The notes under the pieces were generated by a model. The model worked only from the letters and a program-made list of their open reading frames with translations. It ran no database searches and had not been told where the DNA came from. Shown here in pieces: positions 32,843 to 39,211 of a DNA stretch of 64,000 nt. Source of the DNA: Streptomyces phaeolivaceus (lineage in GTDB: Bacteria; Actinomycetota; Actinomycetes; Streptomycetales; Streptomycetaceae); contig NZ_CP045096.1 in NCBI RefSeq assembly GCF_009184865.1, forward strand, positions 2,666,001 through 2,730,000, given 5' to 3'. Every line of letters starts with the position of its first letter. Position 1 is the stretch's first letter. The position numbers and the translations under genes were made by a program.

Positions 32843-33060
32843 GAGGCCGCTCCCCTACTTCGCGCATTGGCCAGGGCGACCCCCGCCGACAGCCTCTCGT
32901 CTGCCGTGGCGGGCCGCAGGGGACCGCTCGCGTCCCACTCCCGCCCGCCACCGACCGGCCGGAGCTGCCAGTACGGCCCTTCGATCCCTTTGACCTCGCC
33001 AACCCTGCGTGTTGCCCCGTCCCACACCAGGTCGCCGACCCGGGGCGCATACCCGTTCAT
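32839..33060 (-). CDS. Hypothetical small protein with SH3-like strand pattern
   Basis: Protein of 73 residues; ATG 33060 overlaps the upstream stop as ATGA (a GTG 6 bp earlier is possible). The sequence APRVGDLVWDGATRRVGEVKGIEGPYWQLRPVGGG alternates short beta strands and turns like a small KOW/SH3-type barrel; the C-terminal part is helical. Cytosolic, no known family. It is coupled to both neighbours, so the three proteins are probably made together. Confidence 0.5.
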   Translation of the reverse strand: MNGYAPRVGDLVWDGATRRVGEVKGIEGPYWQLRPVGGGREWDASGPLRPATADERLSAGVALANARSRGAAS

Positions 33061-33260
33061 GAGCACCCCCGCCGGACGACTTCGGCCAGCCGCAGTGCGA
33101 CGTCTGCCCGCACCCGGCCCAGGGTGACCAGGTTCAGTGCGGGAGACGCGATTTCCGTCCCCAGGGACGGAAGGACGATGCCCGCCGCCATCAGTGCTTC
33201 GCGCAGCGCCTCGACCGCTCCAGCGGCGGTTGTGGTGCCCGGTTCGTGTGCTGTGACCAT
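33057..33260 (-). CDS. Hypothetical small helical protein
   Basis: Protein of 67 residues, first gene of the trio, ATG 33260. No clear ribosome site precedes it, so it may be translated from a leaderless or weak start. The sequence (GAVEALREALMAAGIVLPSL; RVRADVALRLAEVVRRG) predicts two or three helices. No known family. The upstream 170 bp is an AT-richer divergent promoter region shared with the broken DUF6879-type gene at 33434. Confidence 0.5.
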   Translation of the reverse strand: MVTAHEPGTTTAAGAVEALREALMAAGIVLPSLGTEIASPALNLVTLGRVRADVALRLAEVVRRGCS

Positions 33261-33433
33261 GAAATGAGCGTTGCGGAGGGGAAGTTGAGTCGCTAGCCGA
33301 TATTCGCTGTTATTCGCGGGTAGCTACGTCATATGGGCAAGGATTCTCACGGAGCGCCCAGCGACCCGTAGCCGGAGCTGACGCATCGGCGACAAGATCA
33401 GTGCACCGAGCAGGATCGGACGAGGGAGGGCAC
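33261..33433. promoter_or_regulatory. Divergent promoter region of the accessory module
   Basis: Two tattcgc words 10 bp apart (33301-33307, 33311-33317), near gctagc and gtagctac segments. The spacing of one helical turn suggests a dimer site for an XRE-type regulator, of which only a stub remains nearby (35525). Confidence 0.35.
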
Positions 33434-33555
33434 GTGACGCGCAACATCCGCTTCAACGGCACCGGCAGCGGGGACACCGGTTGCCCGTCGATCCACGAGG
33501 ACACCGACCCGGTGAGGTGATTGTGCACGGCCCGCCACTGACCGACCCCGAGGAC
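33434..33555 (+). pseudogene. 5' fragment of a DUF6879-linked gene split by IS3
   Basis: GTG 33434 has gggaggg upstream and encodes VTRNIRFNGTGSGDTGCPSI, the conserved start of the small proteins that precede or form part of DUF6879 genes in Streptomyces. A frameshift after HEDTD moves the expected GEVIVHGPPLTDPED into another frame (33518-33555). The insertion sequence then interrupts it directly after codon GAC. The reading resumes at 34875 with DIAQLRHL. It is therefore broken twice in this fragment. Confidence 0.65.
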
Positions 33556-33616
33556 GGGCCTTTCCCCCTGAGCGTGGACACCTTGGACACTGGACCTTGA
33601 GGGTCCAGAGGAAGAG

Positions 33617-33955
33617 ATGTCACGCATGGTGATGAAGGTGTATTCGGCGGAGTTCAAGGCGGACGCTGTCGCGCTGTACCTGTCGGACCCGAAGAACACG
33701 TTCGAGGGCGTCGGCAAGGACCTGGGGATCAGCCGGGAGACGCTGCGGAACTGGGTGCGGGCGGAGCGGGCCCGCAGGGGCCACGTGGCGGGTACCAGCG
33801 GCTCGCCGCGGGCGGCACAGACTGCCGAGGTAACCTCCGACGATGTGCTGAAAGAAGAGAACAAGCAGCTCAGGGCCCGGATCAGGGAGCTGGAAACCGA
33901 ACGGGAGATCCTGCGGAGGGCCGCGAAGTATTTCGCCGGCGAGACCAACTGGTGA
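33617..33955 (+). CDS. IS3-family transposase OrfA
   Basis: DNA-binding subunit of 112 residues. FKADAVALYLSDPKNTFEGVGKDLGISRETLRNWV is the IS3-type helix-turn-helix, and the C-terminal half (VLKEENKQLRARIRELETEREILRR) is a leucine-zipper coiled coil that dimerises with OrfB. The last bases overlap the orfB start. Confidence 0.9.
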   Translation: MSRMVMKVYSAEFKADAVALYLSDPKNTFEGVGKDLGISRETLRNWVRAERARRGHVAGTSGSPRAAQTAEVTSDDVLKEENKQLRARIRELETEREILRRAAKYFAGETNW

Positions 33956-34842
33956 GCCGTTTCCAGTTCGTTGATGATCATCGAGGCGCTTTCGGCGTCA
34001 AGCGGCTGTGCCGGGTGCTGGAGGTCTCCAGGTCCGGGTTCTACCGGTGGCTGAAGGCCGCCTCGGCCCGCATGGCGCGGGCCCGGGAGGACGCCCGCCT
34101 CGCGCGGCGGATACGGGAGATCCACAAGGAGTCCGACGGCACCTACGGCATCCCGCGCGTCACCGCCGAGCTGAAGGCTGCCGGGATCGACGTCAACCAC
34201 AAGCGCGTCGAGCGGGTGATGCGCCGCATCGGCCTGCAGGGCGTGCACCTGCGCAAGAAGGTCCGCACCACGATCCCCGAGCCGGAAGCGGCCCCGGTGC
34301 CGGACCTGCTGCGGCGCGGCTTCACCGCGAGCGAGCCGAACACCAAGTACGTCGGCGACATCACGTATCTGCCCGTCGGGGATGGCCAATTCCTCTATCT
34401 GGCAACGGTGTTGGACCTGCATTCCAGGCGGCTCGCGGGCTGGTCGATCGCCGACCACATGCGCACCGAGCTGGTCACCGACGCGCTCGAGGCTGCCGCC
34501 CGCACCCGGGGCGGCAGCCTCGACGGGGCGGTCTTCCACAGTGACAACGGGGCGCAGTACGCGTCGAAGGAGTTCGCAAAGGTATGCAGCCGGCTCGGCG
34601 TGATCCGCTCGCGCGGAGCGGTCGGCACCAGCGCGGACAACGCCGCCGCGGAGAGTTTCAACGCAACCCTGAAGAGGGAGACCCTCCAAGGAAAGAAAGG
34701 CTGGTCAGGGCCGCGTGAGGCCCGCCTCGCAGTGTTCCGGTGGGTCACCCGCTACAACACGCGACGCAGGCACTCGGGGCTTGGCTACATCAGTCCGATC
34801 GCCTTCGAACAGCGATCGGTTACGCTGGCCTCTGCCGCATAG
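33952..34842 (+). CDS. IS3-family transposase OrfB (DDE integrase)
   Basis: Catalytic subunit of 296 residues. GTG 33952 overlaps the orfA stop as GTGA, so expression is probably by coupled translation; a -1 frameshift product with OrfA is also possible, as in other IS3 elements. The rve-type core shows the catalytic acids in YVGDITYLPV, FHSDNGAQYASK and NAAAESFNATLKRE, and the HTH_21 segment (HKESDGTYGIPRVTAELK) lies near the N-terminus. It looks full length and functional. Confidence 0.92.
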   Translation: MSRFQFVDDHRGAFGVKRLCRVLEVSRSGFYRWLKAASARMARAREDARLARRIREIHKESDGTYGIPRVTAELKAAGIDVNHKRVERVMRRIGLQGVHLRKKVRTTIPEPEAAPVPDLLRRGFTASEPNTKYVGDITYLPVGDGQFLYLATVLDLHSRRLAGWSIADHMRTELVTDALEAAARTRGGSLDGAVFHSDNGAQYASKEFAKVCSRLGVIRSRGAVGTSADNAAAESFNATLKRETLQGKKGWSGPREARLAVFRWVTRYNTRRRHSGLGYISPIAFEQRSVTLASAA

Positions 34843-34874
34843 CAAATGGTGTCCACGCTTCGGGGGAAGCCCCC

Positions 34875-35503
34875 GACATCGCTCAGCTCCGGCACCTGGG
34901 CGCCGGGTGAGATCGCCGTCGTCGTGCCGCGTGAGTTGATTGCCGACTGGGCACCGAAGGATGCGACGAGGCAGGCTCGCATCATCGACCTGAACGCCTT
35001 CAACCAGCTCTTCGAGATCTTCGAGCACACCGCCTGGAGGCTGGAGACCCGGCGTCGGTACGCCTCCGACGAGCAGACGAACACCTATGCGCAGTTCCTC
35101 GCCGAAGGCCGTGGACTGGGACATGGACTCCTGGTATTGCCACACAATCAGCAACCAGACGGCGGCCGGGAAGACGGTCGGCCGCGTCCGACTGGTCGAC
35201 GACCCGCCGACGGACGGACAGCGCTACCTGCTGTGCAACGCCGAGCGGAACGCCGACCTCGGGGAGGACATCCAAATCCTGCCCCGTGCGGAGGCCGAGA
35301 GGCTGCGGCTTGGAAGTGAAGACTTCTGGATCTTCGACTCCCGTCTGGTCGCGCGGCTCAACTTCACCGAGGCGGACGAACTGACCGACGTCGAACTGAT
35401 CACGGAACCGGCGGAAGTGATCCGGTACTCGATGCTGCGGGATGCCGCCTGGCACCACGCCCTGCCCTTCCAACAGCTCACGGCGACGGCCGGAACCAAG
35501 TAG
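34875..35503 (+). pseudogene. DUF6879-type gene, 3' part, frameshifted
   Basis: Continuation of the gene broken at 33555. DIAQLRHLGAG is followed by a one-base shift (about 34906-34909), then EIAVVVPRELIADW and RIIDLNAFNQLFEIFEHTAW with LETRRRYASDEQ, the DUF6879 signature. A second shift near 35108 separates YAQFL from VDWDMDSWYCHTISNQ; the last part to 35503 (GEDIQILPRAEAERLRLGSE, WHHALPFQQL) is in the new frame. The protein cannot be made intact. In Streptomyces this family accompanies XRE regulators and regulates or acts in development, although its mechanism is unclear. Confidence 0.75.
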
Positions 35504-35524
35504 GCCGACACAAGGCGGGCACCG

Positions 35525-35605
35525 ATGCCGACGGACTACCAGCAGGCACGCGAGGCGCTCGGGATGCGTCTGCGCGAGCTGCGCATGTCCACGCCGACAT
35601 CAGGG
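35525..35605 (+). pseudogene. Stub of an XRE-family regulator
   Basis: ATG 35525 encodes MPTDYQQAREALGMRLRELR followed by MSTPTSG, a typical start of XRE regulators that follow DUF6879 genes, but the helix-turn-helix is missing: after about 27 codons the similarity ends and the frame runs into the 3' side of the MerR gene. The rest was deleted. Confidence 0.6.
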
Positions 35606-35659
35606 CCGTCGGAGCCCAACCTAGGCCGTCGCAATCGACGCTGTTCGTCCTACCGGCCG

Positions 35660-36145
35660 TCAAGAAGCCCTCTCCGACGCCAGGGCCCGCCCGGCGTCAG
35701 CGTAGAAGTTGATCTTCCGGTCGAGCACGTTCAGGGTGTCCTGCAGCTCGGCGATCCGGGACAGCACGTCGTCCCGGGTCGACTTCAGGAGGTCGAAGCG
35801 CTCGGTGTAGGTGTGGTCGCCCTCGCGCACCAATTCGGCGTACCGGACCATGTCGGCGACCGGCATCCCGGTGAGCCGGAGCTTGCCAACGAGGTCGAGC
35901 CAGTCGAGGTCGCGGTTGCGGTAGCGGCGCTGGCCGGTGTGGGAGCGGTCGATGTGCGGCATCAGCCCGATCCGCTCGTACCAGCGCAGGGTGTGCGCCG
36001 TCAGACCGGTGAGGTCGACGACCTCGCTGATCGTGTACCTGTCCTGCCCGTCGGGCCGCCGAGGCTTCAGCGGCGGACCGGCGCAGCTGTCGGAGGTCGT
36101 CGCACTCGCGGTACTGCTGGTACTCGTGGTCTCCATCACCGTCAT
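35660..36145 (-). CDS. MerR-family transcriptional regulator
   Basis: Protein of 161 residues, ATG 36145. After a disordered N-terminus (about 30 residues) comes the MerR winged helix: YTISEVVDLTGLTAHTLRWYERIGLMP and GQRRYRNRDLDWLDLVGKLRLTGMPV. A long dimerisation helix with DTLNVLDRKINFY follows. No Cys metal ligands appear in the C-terminal part, so it is not a metal sensor of the MerR/CueR kind and probably responds to an organic or stress signal. Its promoter carries a perfect dyad in a 19-bp spacer, which indicates autoregulation by DNA distortion. Confidence 0.9.
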   Translation of the reverse strand: MTVMETTSTSSTASATTSDSCAGPPLKPRRPDGQDRYTISEVVDLTGLTAHTLRWYERIGLMPHIDRSHTGQRRYRNRDLDWLDLVGKLRLTGMPVADMVRYAELVREGDHTYTERFDLLKSTRDDVLSRIAELQDTLNVLDRKINFYADAGRALASERAS

Positions 36146-36152
36146 GGCCCCC

Positions 36153-36183
36153 ACGCTAAAACCTTGGAGTGCGCTCCAAGCAA
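36153..36183 (-). promoter_or_regulatory. MerR-type promoter with 19-bp spacer
   Basis: On the minus strand -35 TTGCTT (36183-36178) and -10 TAGCGT (36158-36153) are 19 bp apart. The dyad cttggag-tgcg-ctccaag (36163-36180) occupies the spacer. Over-long spacers with a central dyad are the hallmark of MerR-controlled promoters. Confidence 0.7.
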
Positions 36184-36241
36184 GCGAATCCGGTGAGAAA
36201 CCATGAGGACTTGACGTGCTCGGGCTGGTTAGCGTGCGGGC

Positions 36242-36718
36242 ATGAGTCTCGTACGACGTGCCACGGCCGAGGACGCGCTGGAAGTGCTCCGACTGCGCCA
36301 GGTGATGATCGACTCCATGGGACCCCCGGGGACGGCCGGTCCCACCGGCTGGCACACCGACTCGCTGCCCACCCTGCGCCGCCGACTCGCCGGTGCCGAG
36401 GGGGAGTTCGCGGCGTTCGTCGTCGACCGTCCGGAGCGGCCGGACGCGCTCGCCGCGCTGGTGGTGGGGACCGTCGATTACCGGATCGGGAAGCCGGGCA
36501 ACCCGCGCGGCGCGGTCGGGCACGTGTTCAGCGTGGCCACCGACCCGGAGTGCAGGCGCCGGGGCTACGCCCGCGCCTGCATGGAGGTCCTCGTGGACTG
36601 GTTCCGCGAGGTCGGCGTCGGCTACGTCCATCTGACCGCGTCCGCCGAGGCCGAGCCGCTGTACGCGTCGATGGGCTTCCGGCGCAGGCCCGACCCGCTG
36701 ATGCAGCTGGACCTTTGA
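36242..36718 (+). CDS. GNAT-family N-acetyltransferase
   Basis: Protein of 158 residues. The acetyl-CoA binding motif is VATDPECRRRGYARACMEVL (R-R-G-Y-A at about 104-108) on the fourth strand/helix, followed by the C-terminal signature AEPLYASMGFRRRPDPLMQL. The acceptor (amine, peptide, antibiotic or protein) cannot be told. It ends 19 bp before the original start codon of the serine hydrolase gene now split by IS607, so the two were probably adjacent genes in one transcript. Confidence 0.88.
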   Translation: MSLVRRATAEDALEVLRLRQVMIDSMGPPGTAGPTGWHTDSLPTLRRRLAGAEGEFAAFVVDRPERPDALAALVVGTVDYRIGKPGNPRGAVGHVFSVATDPECRRRGYARACMEVLVDWFREVGVGYVHLTASAEAEPLYASMGFRRRPDPLMQLDL

Positions 36719-36723
36719 GCCGC

Positions 36724-37599
36724 CTAGGCTCGTGGGCATGTCATTGCAGAGCGTCTCTGATCAGCTAAGCGATCCCATGCGAACCGTAGGGTTCGGCGTG
36801 GGTTCTGCCCACCTGGGCGGAGTGGCATGAGCGTGGAGATGGAATCCCGCGCCAAGTACTGCTCCGCGTGGCCGGTGGTGGGTGTGCTGATCGCGGTCGC
36901 GCCCTGGTGCCGGTGGGCTGCGCGGGGCAGCCTGGTCCGGTCCGTTGGTGCGTGTCCCTCCGGACGCTTTCCGGCCGGGCCCGGGGGCCGGGCCGGGGAG
37001 GGAATCCCGCGTCGCCTGGGCGCGGGACGGTTGGAAAGCGGCCGGGTAGGGCCGGTCTTGGACCGGTCTTTCCGGCTGGTCTTGGGTGTGGCCGTGATGA
37101 CTGCCCCGGCTTCGAACTTGTCCACGACCTTGCGGATCACCATGGCTCCGCTGGTCTTGTCCACGACGGTCTTGGTCTGGTGGGTGAGGCCACGCGCGAC
37201 GATCCGCCGCCATGCGCCCTGGTCGCGGTCGTCCTGCCATCGGCAGGACGGGCAGATGGCCCACTTCCAGCCCCGGATGGTGGGCCGGTCAGGGGACTTG
37301 CGGTGTCGCAGTGGGGTGAGGCAGTGCGGACAGTGCTTGGAGGTGTTCGCCGGCGGCACGGTCACCACGGCAATGCCGGCTTCGGCGGCCAAGGTGTTCA
37401 CGTCGGCGGCATTCCAGTGCTCGCCGAGCAGGGAGGCAGCCATGCCGACTGCCAGGCCAGTGCACCAGCCCACGCGTTCGGCCAGCACGGCAGCGGTGAG
37501 GACTTCGCCGGTCTTCTCATCCACCCCAGCATGGACCAGAGTGCGAGCGCAGGCGGTGCGGGAGGTCTCGCCCTCGGTGAGCGGCAGCTTCCGGCTCAT
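36724..37599 (-). CDS. tnpB: TnpB-like protein, shortened (lacks RuvC-I and RuvC-II)
   Basis: Protein of 291 residues from ATG 37599, which overlaps the tnpA stop as ATGA. It contains the zinc finger HCPHC...CPSC and the last RuvC motif QDDRDQGAWRRI (D-R-D-x-x-A). The first nuclease motif (G-x-D-x-G) and the central Glu region are absent; family members are about 400 residues, so some 150 residues are missing from the first half. Since the start is intact and coupled, an internal deletion is more likely than a truncated end. Nuclease activity is not expected. The last 60 residues are unusually basic and could be frame-shifted; another frame also stays open there. Confidence 0.7.
   Translation of the reverse strand: MSRKLPLTEGETSRTACARTLVHAGVDEKTGEVLTAAVLAERVGWCTGLAVGMAASLLGEHWNAADVNTLAAEAGIAVVTVPPANTSKHCPHCLTPLRHRKSPDRPTIRGWKWAICPSCRWQDDRDQGAWRRIVARGLTHQTKTVVDKTSGAMVIRKVVDKFEAGAVITATPKTSRKDRSKTGPTRPLSNRPAPRRRGIPSPARPPGPAGKRPEGHAPTDRTRLPRAAHRHQGATAISTPTTGHAEQYLARDSISTLMPLRPGGQNPRRTLRFAWDRLADQRRSAMTCPRA
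36738..36757 (+). pseudogene. Original 5' end of the serine hydrolase gene, cut off by IS607
   Basis: ATG 36738 encodes MSLQSV plus two bases of the next codon. Joining 36757 to 38274 restores a continuous frame reading MSLQSVSLALIENWPVP, which matches the reading of the intact gene body. The insertion therefore separated the promoter-proximal end from the rest. Confidence 0.7.
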
Positions 37600-38273
37600 C
37601 GAGGGCGGCTCTCTTCGCCGCACTGCCCCGACTCGGCCAGCAGACGGCGACGGTTGTCCGCACTGCGCATTCCGTACAGCCGCCCGGCGAACGTCGTCAC
37701 CAGTGAGGCGAAATCTTCGAGGAGTTCGTCCCGGCCGCCGAGTTTCTTCGGGTGCAGCACCTCCACGGCGACGCCATACACGGCGAACAGCCGCTTCAGC
37801 CAGCCCAAACCGAACCGCGCGAGCCGGTCCTCATGCGTCACCCGCACCACGGTCACCGAACCGTCCGCGACCATCGCGATCACCCGGTTCAAGCCGGGCC
37901 GGTTCTCCTTCAGACCGGAACCACGATCCTTGACGACCTTGACGACCGTCCCCGTCGAAGTAGCCCGCAACTCCTGCTCCTGGGCCTCCAGCGAGGACTC
38001 ATGCCCCGACGAGCCCGACACCCGCGCATACAGCAACTCCAGACGCGGCCGGGAAACGCTGGAGTCACTGCCGCGTTTCATGTTCTCCACGTCCACCGAA
38101 GAGAACCGGCGCTCACGCCCGACCCAGGTGAACGGGATCTTGCCGTCCAACGCCCACTGGCGAAGCGTCATCGGGTGTATCCCGAGACGCTTCGCGGCCT
38201 TGGACATGCGCAGCAACTCCACGCGTTGAACAATACATGCACAACACTAGGGATAACTAATGAAATTGGTAAG
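36758..38273 (-). mobile_element. IS607-family insertion sequence (about 1516 bp)
   Basis: Contains a serine-recombinase tnpA and a tnpB on the minus strand. IS607 elements lack terminal inverted repeats and make no target duplication; ends were set by restoring the reading frame of the interrupted gene, so they may be off by one or two bases. The minus-strand 3' end (about 36758-36840) holds small hairpins (gcccaggtgggc; gaaccctacggttc) of the kind found in TnpB guide-RNA scaffolds. Confidence 0.7.
37596..38222 (-). CDS. tnpA: IS607-family serine recombinase TnpA
   Basis: Transposase of 208 residues, GTG start at 38222. The N-terminal MerR-like helix-turn-helix (RMSKAAKRLGIHPMTLRQWA, then GRERRFSSVDVENM) binds DNA. 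It is followed by a serine resolvase domain, LLYARVSGSSGHESSLEAQEQELR, with the catalytic Ser in RVSGSS. Regular IS607 length; all core motifs are present, so it could still move the element. Confidence 0.9.
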   Translation of the reverse strand: MELLRMSKAAKRLGIHPMTLRQWALDGKIPFTWVGRERRFSSVDVENMKRGSDSSVSRPRLELLYARVSGSSGHESSLEAQEQELRATSTGTVVKVVKDRGSGLKENRPGLNRVIAMVADGSVTVVRVTHEDRLARFGLGWLKRLFAVYGVAVEVLHPKKLGGRDELLEDFASLVTTFAGRLYGMRSADNRRRLLAESGQCGEESRPR

Positions 38274-39087
38274 CCTCGCCCTGATCGAGAACTGGCCGGT
38301 TCCCACCGCCGCCGCGGCCGTCGTACGCGCGGACGGCACCGTACTCGGGTCGCACGGCCCCACCGGGCACCGCTTCCCGCTCGCCTCGGTCACCAAGCCG
38401 CTCGCCGCGTACGCCACGCTGGTCGCGTACGAGGAGGGGGCGATCGAGCTGGACGAGGCGGCGGGTCCGGCCGGGTCGACCGTGCGGCATCTGCTGGCGC
38501 ACACCTCGGGACTGGCCTTCGACGAGCACCGGGTGACGGTGGAGCCCGGTGTGCGACGGCTGTACTCCAACACCGGGTTCGAGGTACTCGGCGACCATGT
38601 GGCCAAGGCGACGGACATCCCGTTCGCGGAGTACGCGCGGCAGGCGGTGCTGGAGCCGCTGGGGATGACGGCCACCTCGCTGGACGGCTCCCCGGCCAAG
38701 GACGGGGTGTCGAGCGTCGACGACCTGGTGCGGTTCGCGGCCGAGGTGCAGGCGCCCCGGCTGCTGGACCCGCGGACGGTCGCGGAGGCGATGACCGTGC
38801 AGTTCCCGGGCACGAAGGGCGTCCTGCGGGGCTACGGGCACCAGAACCCCAACGACTGGGGGCTCGGCTTCGAGATCCGGGACTCCAAGGCCCCGCACTG
38901 GACGGGGGCCTCGTCGTCGCCGGGCACGTTCGGGCACTTCGGCCAGTCGGGGACGTTCCTGTGGATCGACCCGGTGGCCGGGCTGGCGTGCGTCGCGTTG
39001 GCGGACCGGGCGTTCGGGCCGTGGGCGGTCGAGGCCTGGCCCCCGTTCACGGACGCTGTGCTCGCCGAGGTCGGGAACGGTGTCTGA
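38260..39087 (+). CDS. Serine hydrolase, beta-lactamase/D-Ala carboxypeptidase family
   Basis: Protein of 275 residues. Motif 1 is ASVTKPLAAYA (S-x-x-K), motif 2 is YSNTGF (Y-x-N) and the third is GHFGQSGTFLWID. No signal peptide, so it acts inside the cell or is released otherwise; such class C-like enzymes hydrolyse esters, amides or D-amino-acid peptides. The start has been replaced: IS607 supplies ATGAAATTGGTA with an aggga ribosome site 6-7 bp upstream (38249-38253), giving MKLVSLALIEN instead of MSLQSVSLALIEN. The enzyme is probably still made, but under new control. Confidence 0.88.
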   Translation: MKLVSLALIENWPVPTAAAAVVRADGTVLGSHGPTGHRFPLASVTKPLAAYATLVAYEEGAIELDEAAGPAGSTVRHLLAHTSGLAFDEHRVTVEPGVRRLYSNTGFEVLGDHVAKATDIPFAEYARQAVLEPLGMTATSLDGSPAKDGVSSVDDLVRFAAEVQAPRLLDPRTVAEAMTVQFPGTKGVLRGYGHQNPNDWGLGFEIRDSKAPHWTGASSSPGTFGHFGQSGTFLWIDPVAGLACVALADRAFGPWAVEAWPPFTDAVLAEVGNGV

Positions 39088-39125
39088 TTCGTGAAGGAAA
39101 CGACAACTCTTCGACGGTAGGGGTG

Positions 39126-39154
39126 GGTGCCCGGTCCGAAGGGCCCCGGGCACC
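39126..39154 (+). terminator. Hairpin terminator of the serine hydrolase gene
   Basis: A 9-bp stem ggtgcccgg/ccgggcacc with an 11-nt loop, followed by gttcctt, 39 bp after the stop and before the kinase gene. Confidence 0.6.
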
Positions 39155-39211
39155 GTTCCTTCGGCTAACGTCCCCCGTGCACATCAGCCGCACAGCTTTC
39201 GGGGGAACACC

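Larger units (their letters stand above)
33556..34874 (+). mobile_element. Complete IS3-family insertion sequence (1319 bp)
   Basis: Bounded by 27-bp imperfect terminal inverted repeats (33556-33582 and 34848-34874, 22 of 27 matching, including the shared agcgtggacacc segment, whose right-hand copy reads ggtgtccacgct). A 3-bp duplication, gac, flanks it (33553-33555 and 34875-34877); 3-4 bp is normal for IS3. It carries orfA and orfB. The coding frames look intact, so the element may be active. Confidence 0.85.
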
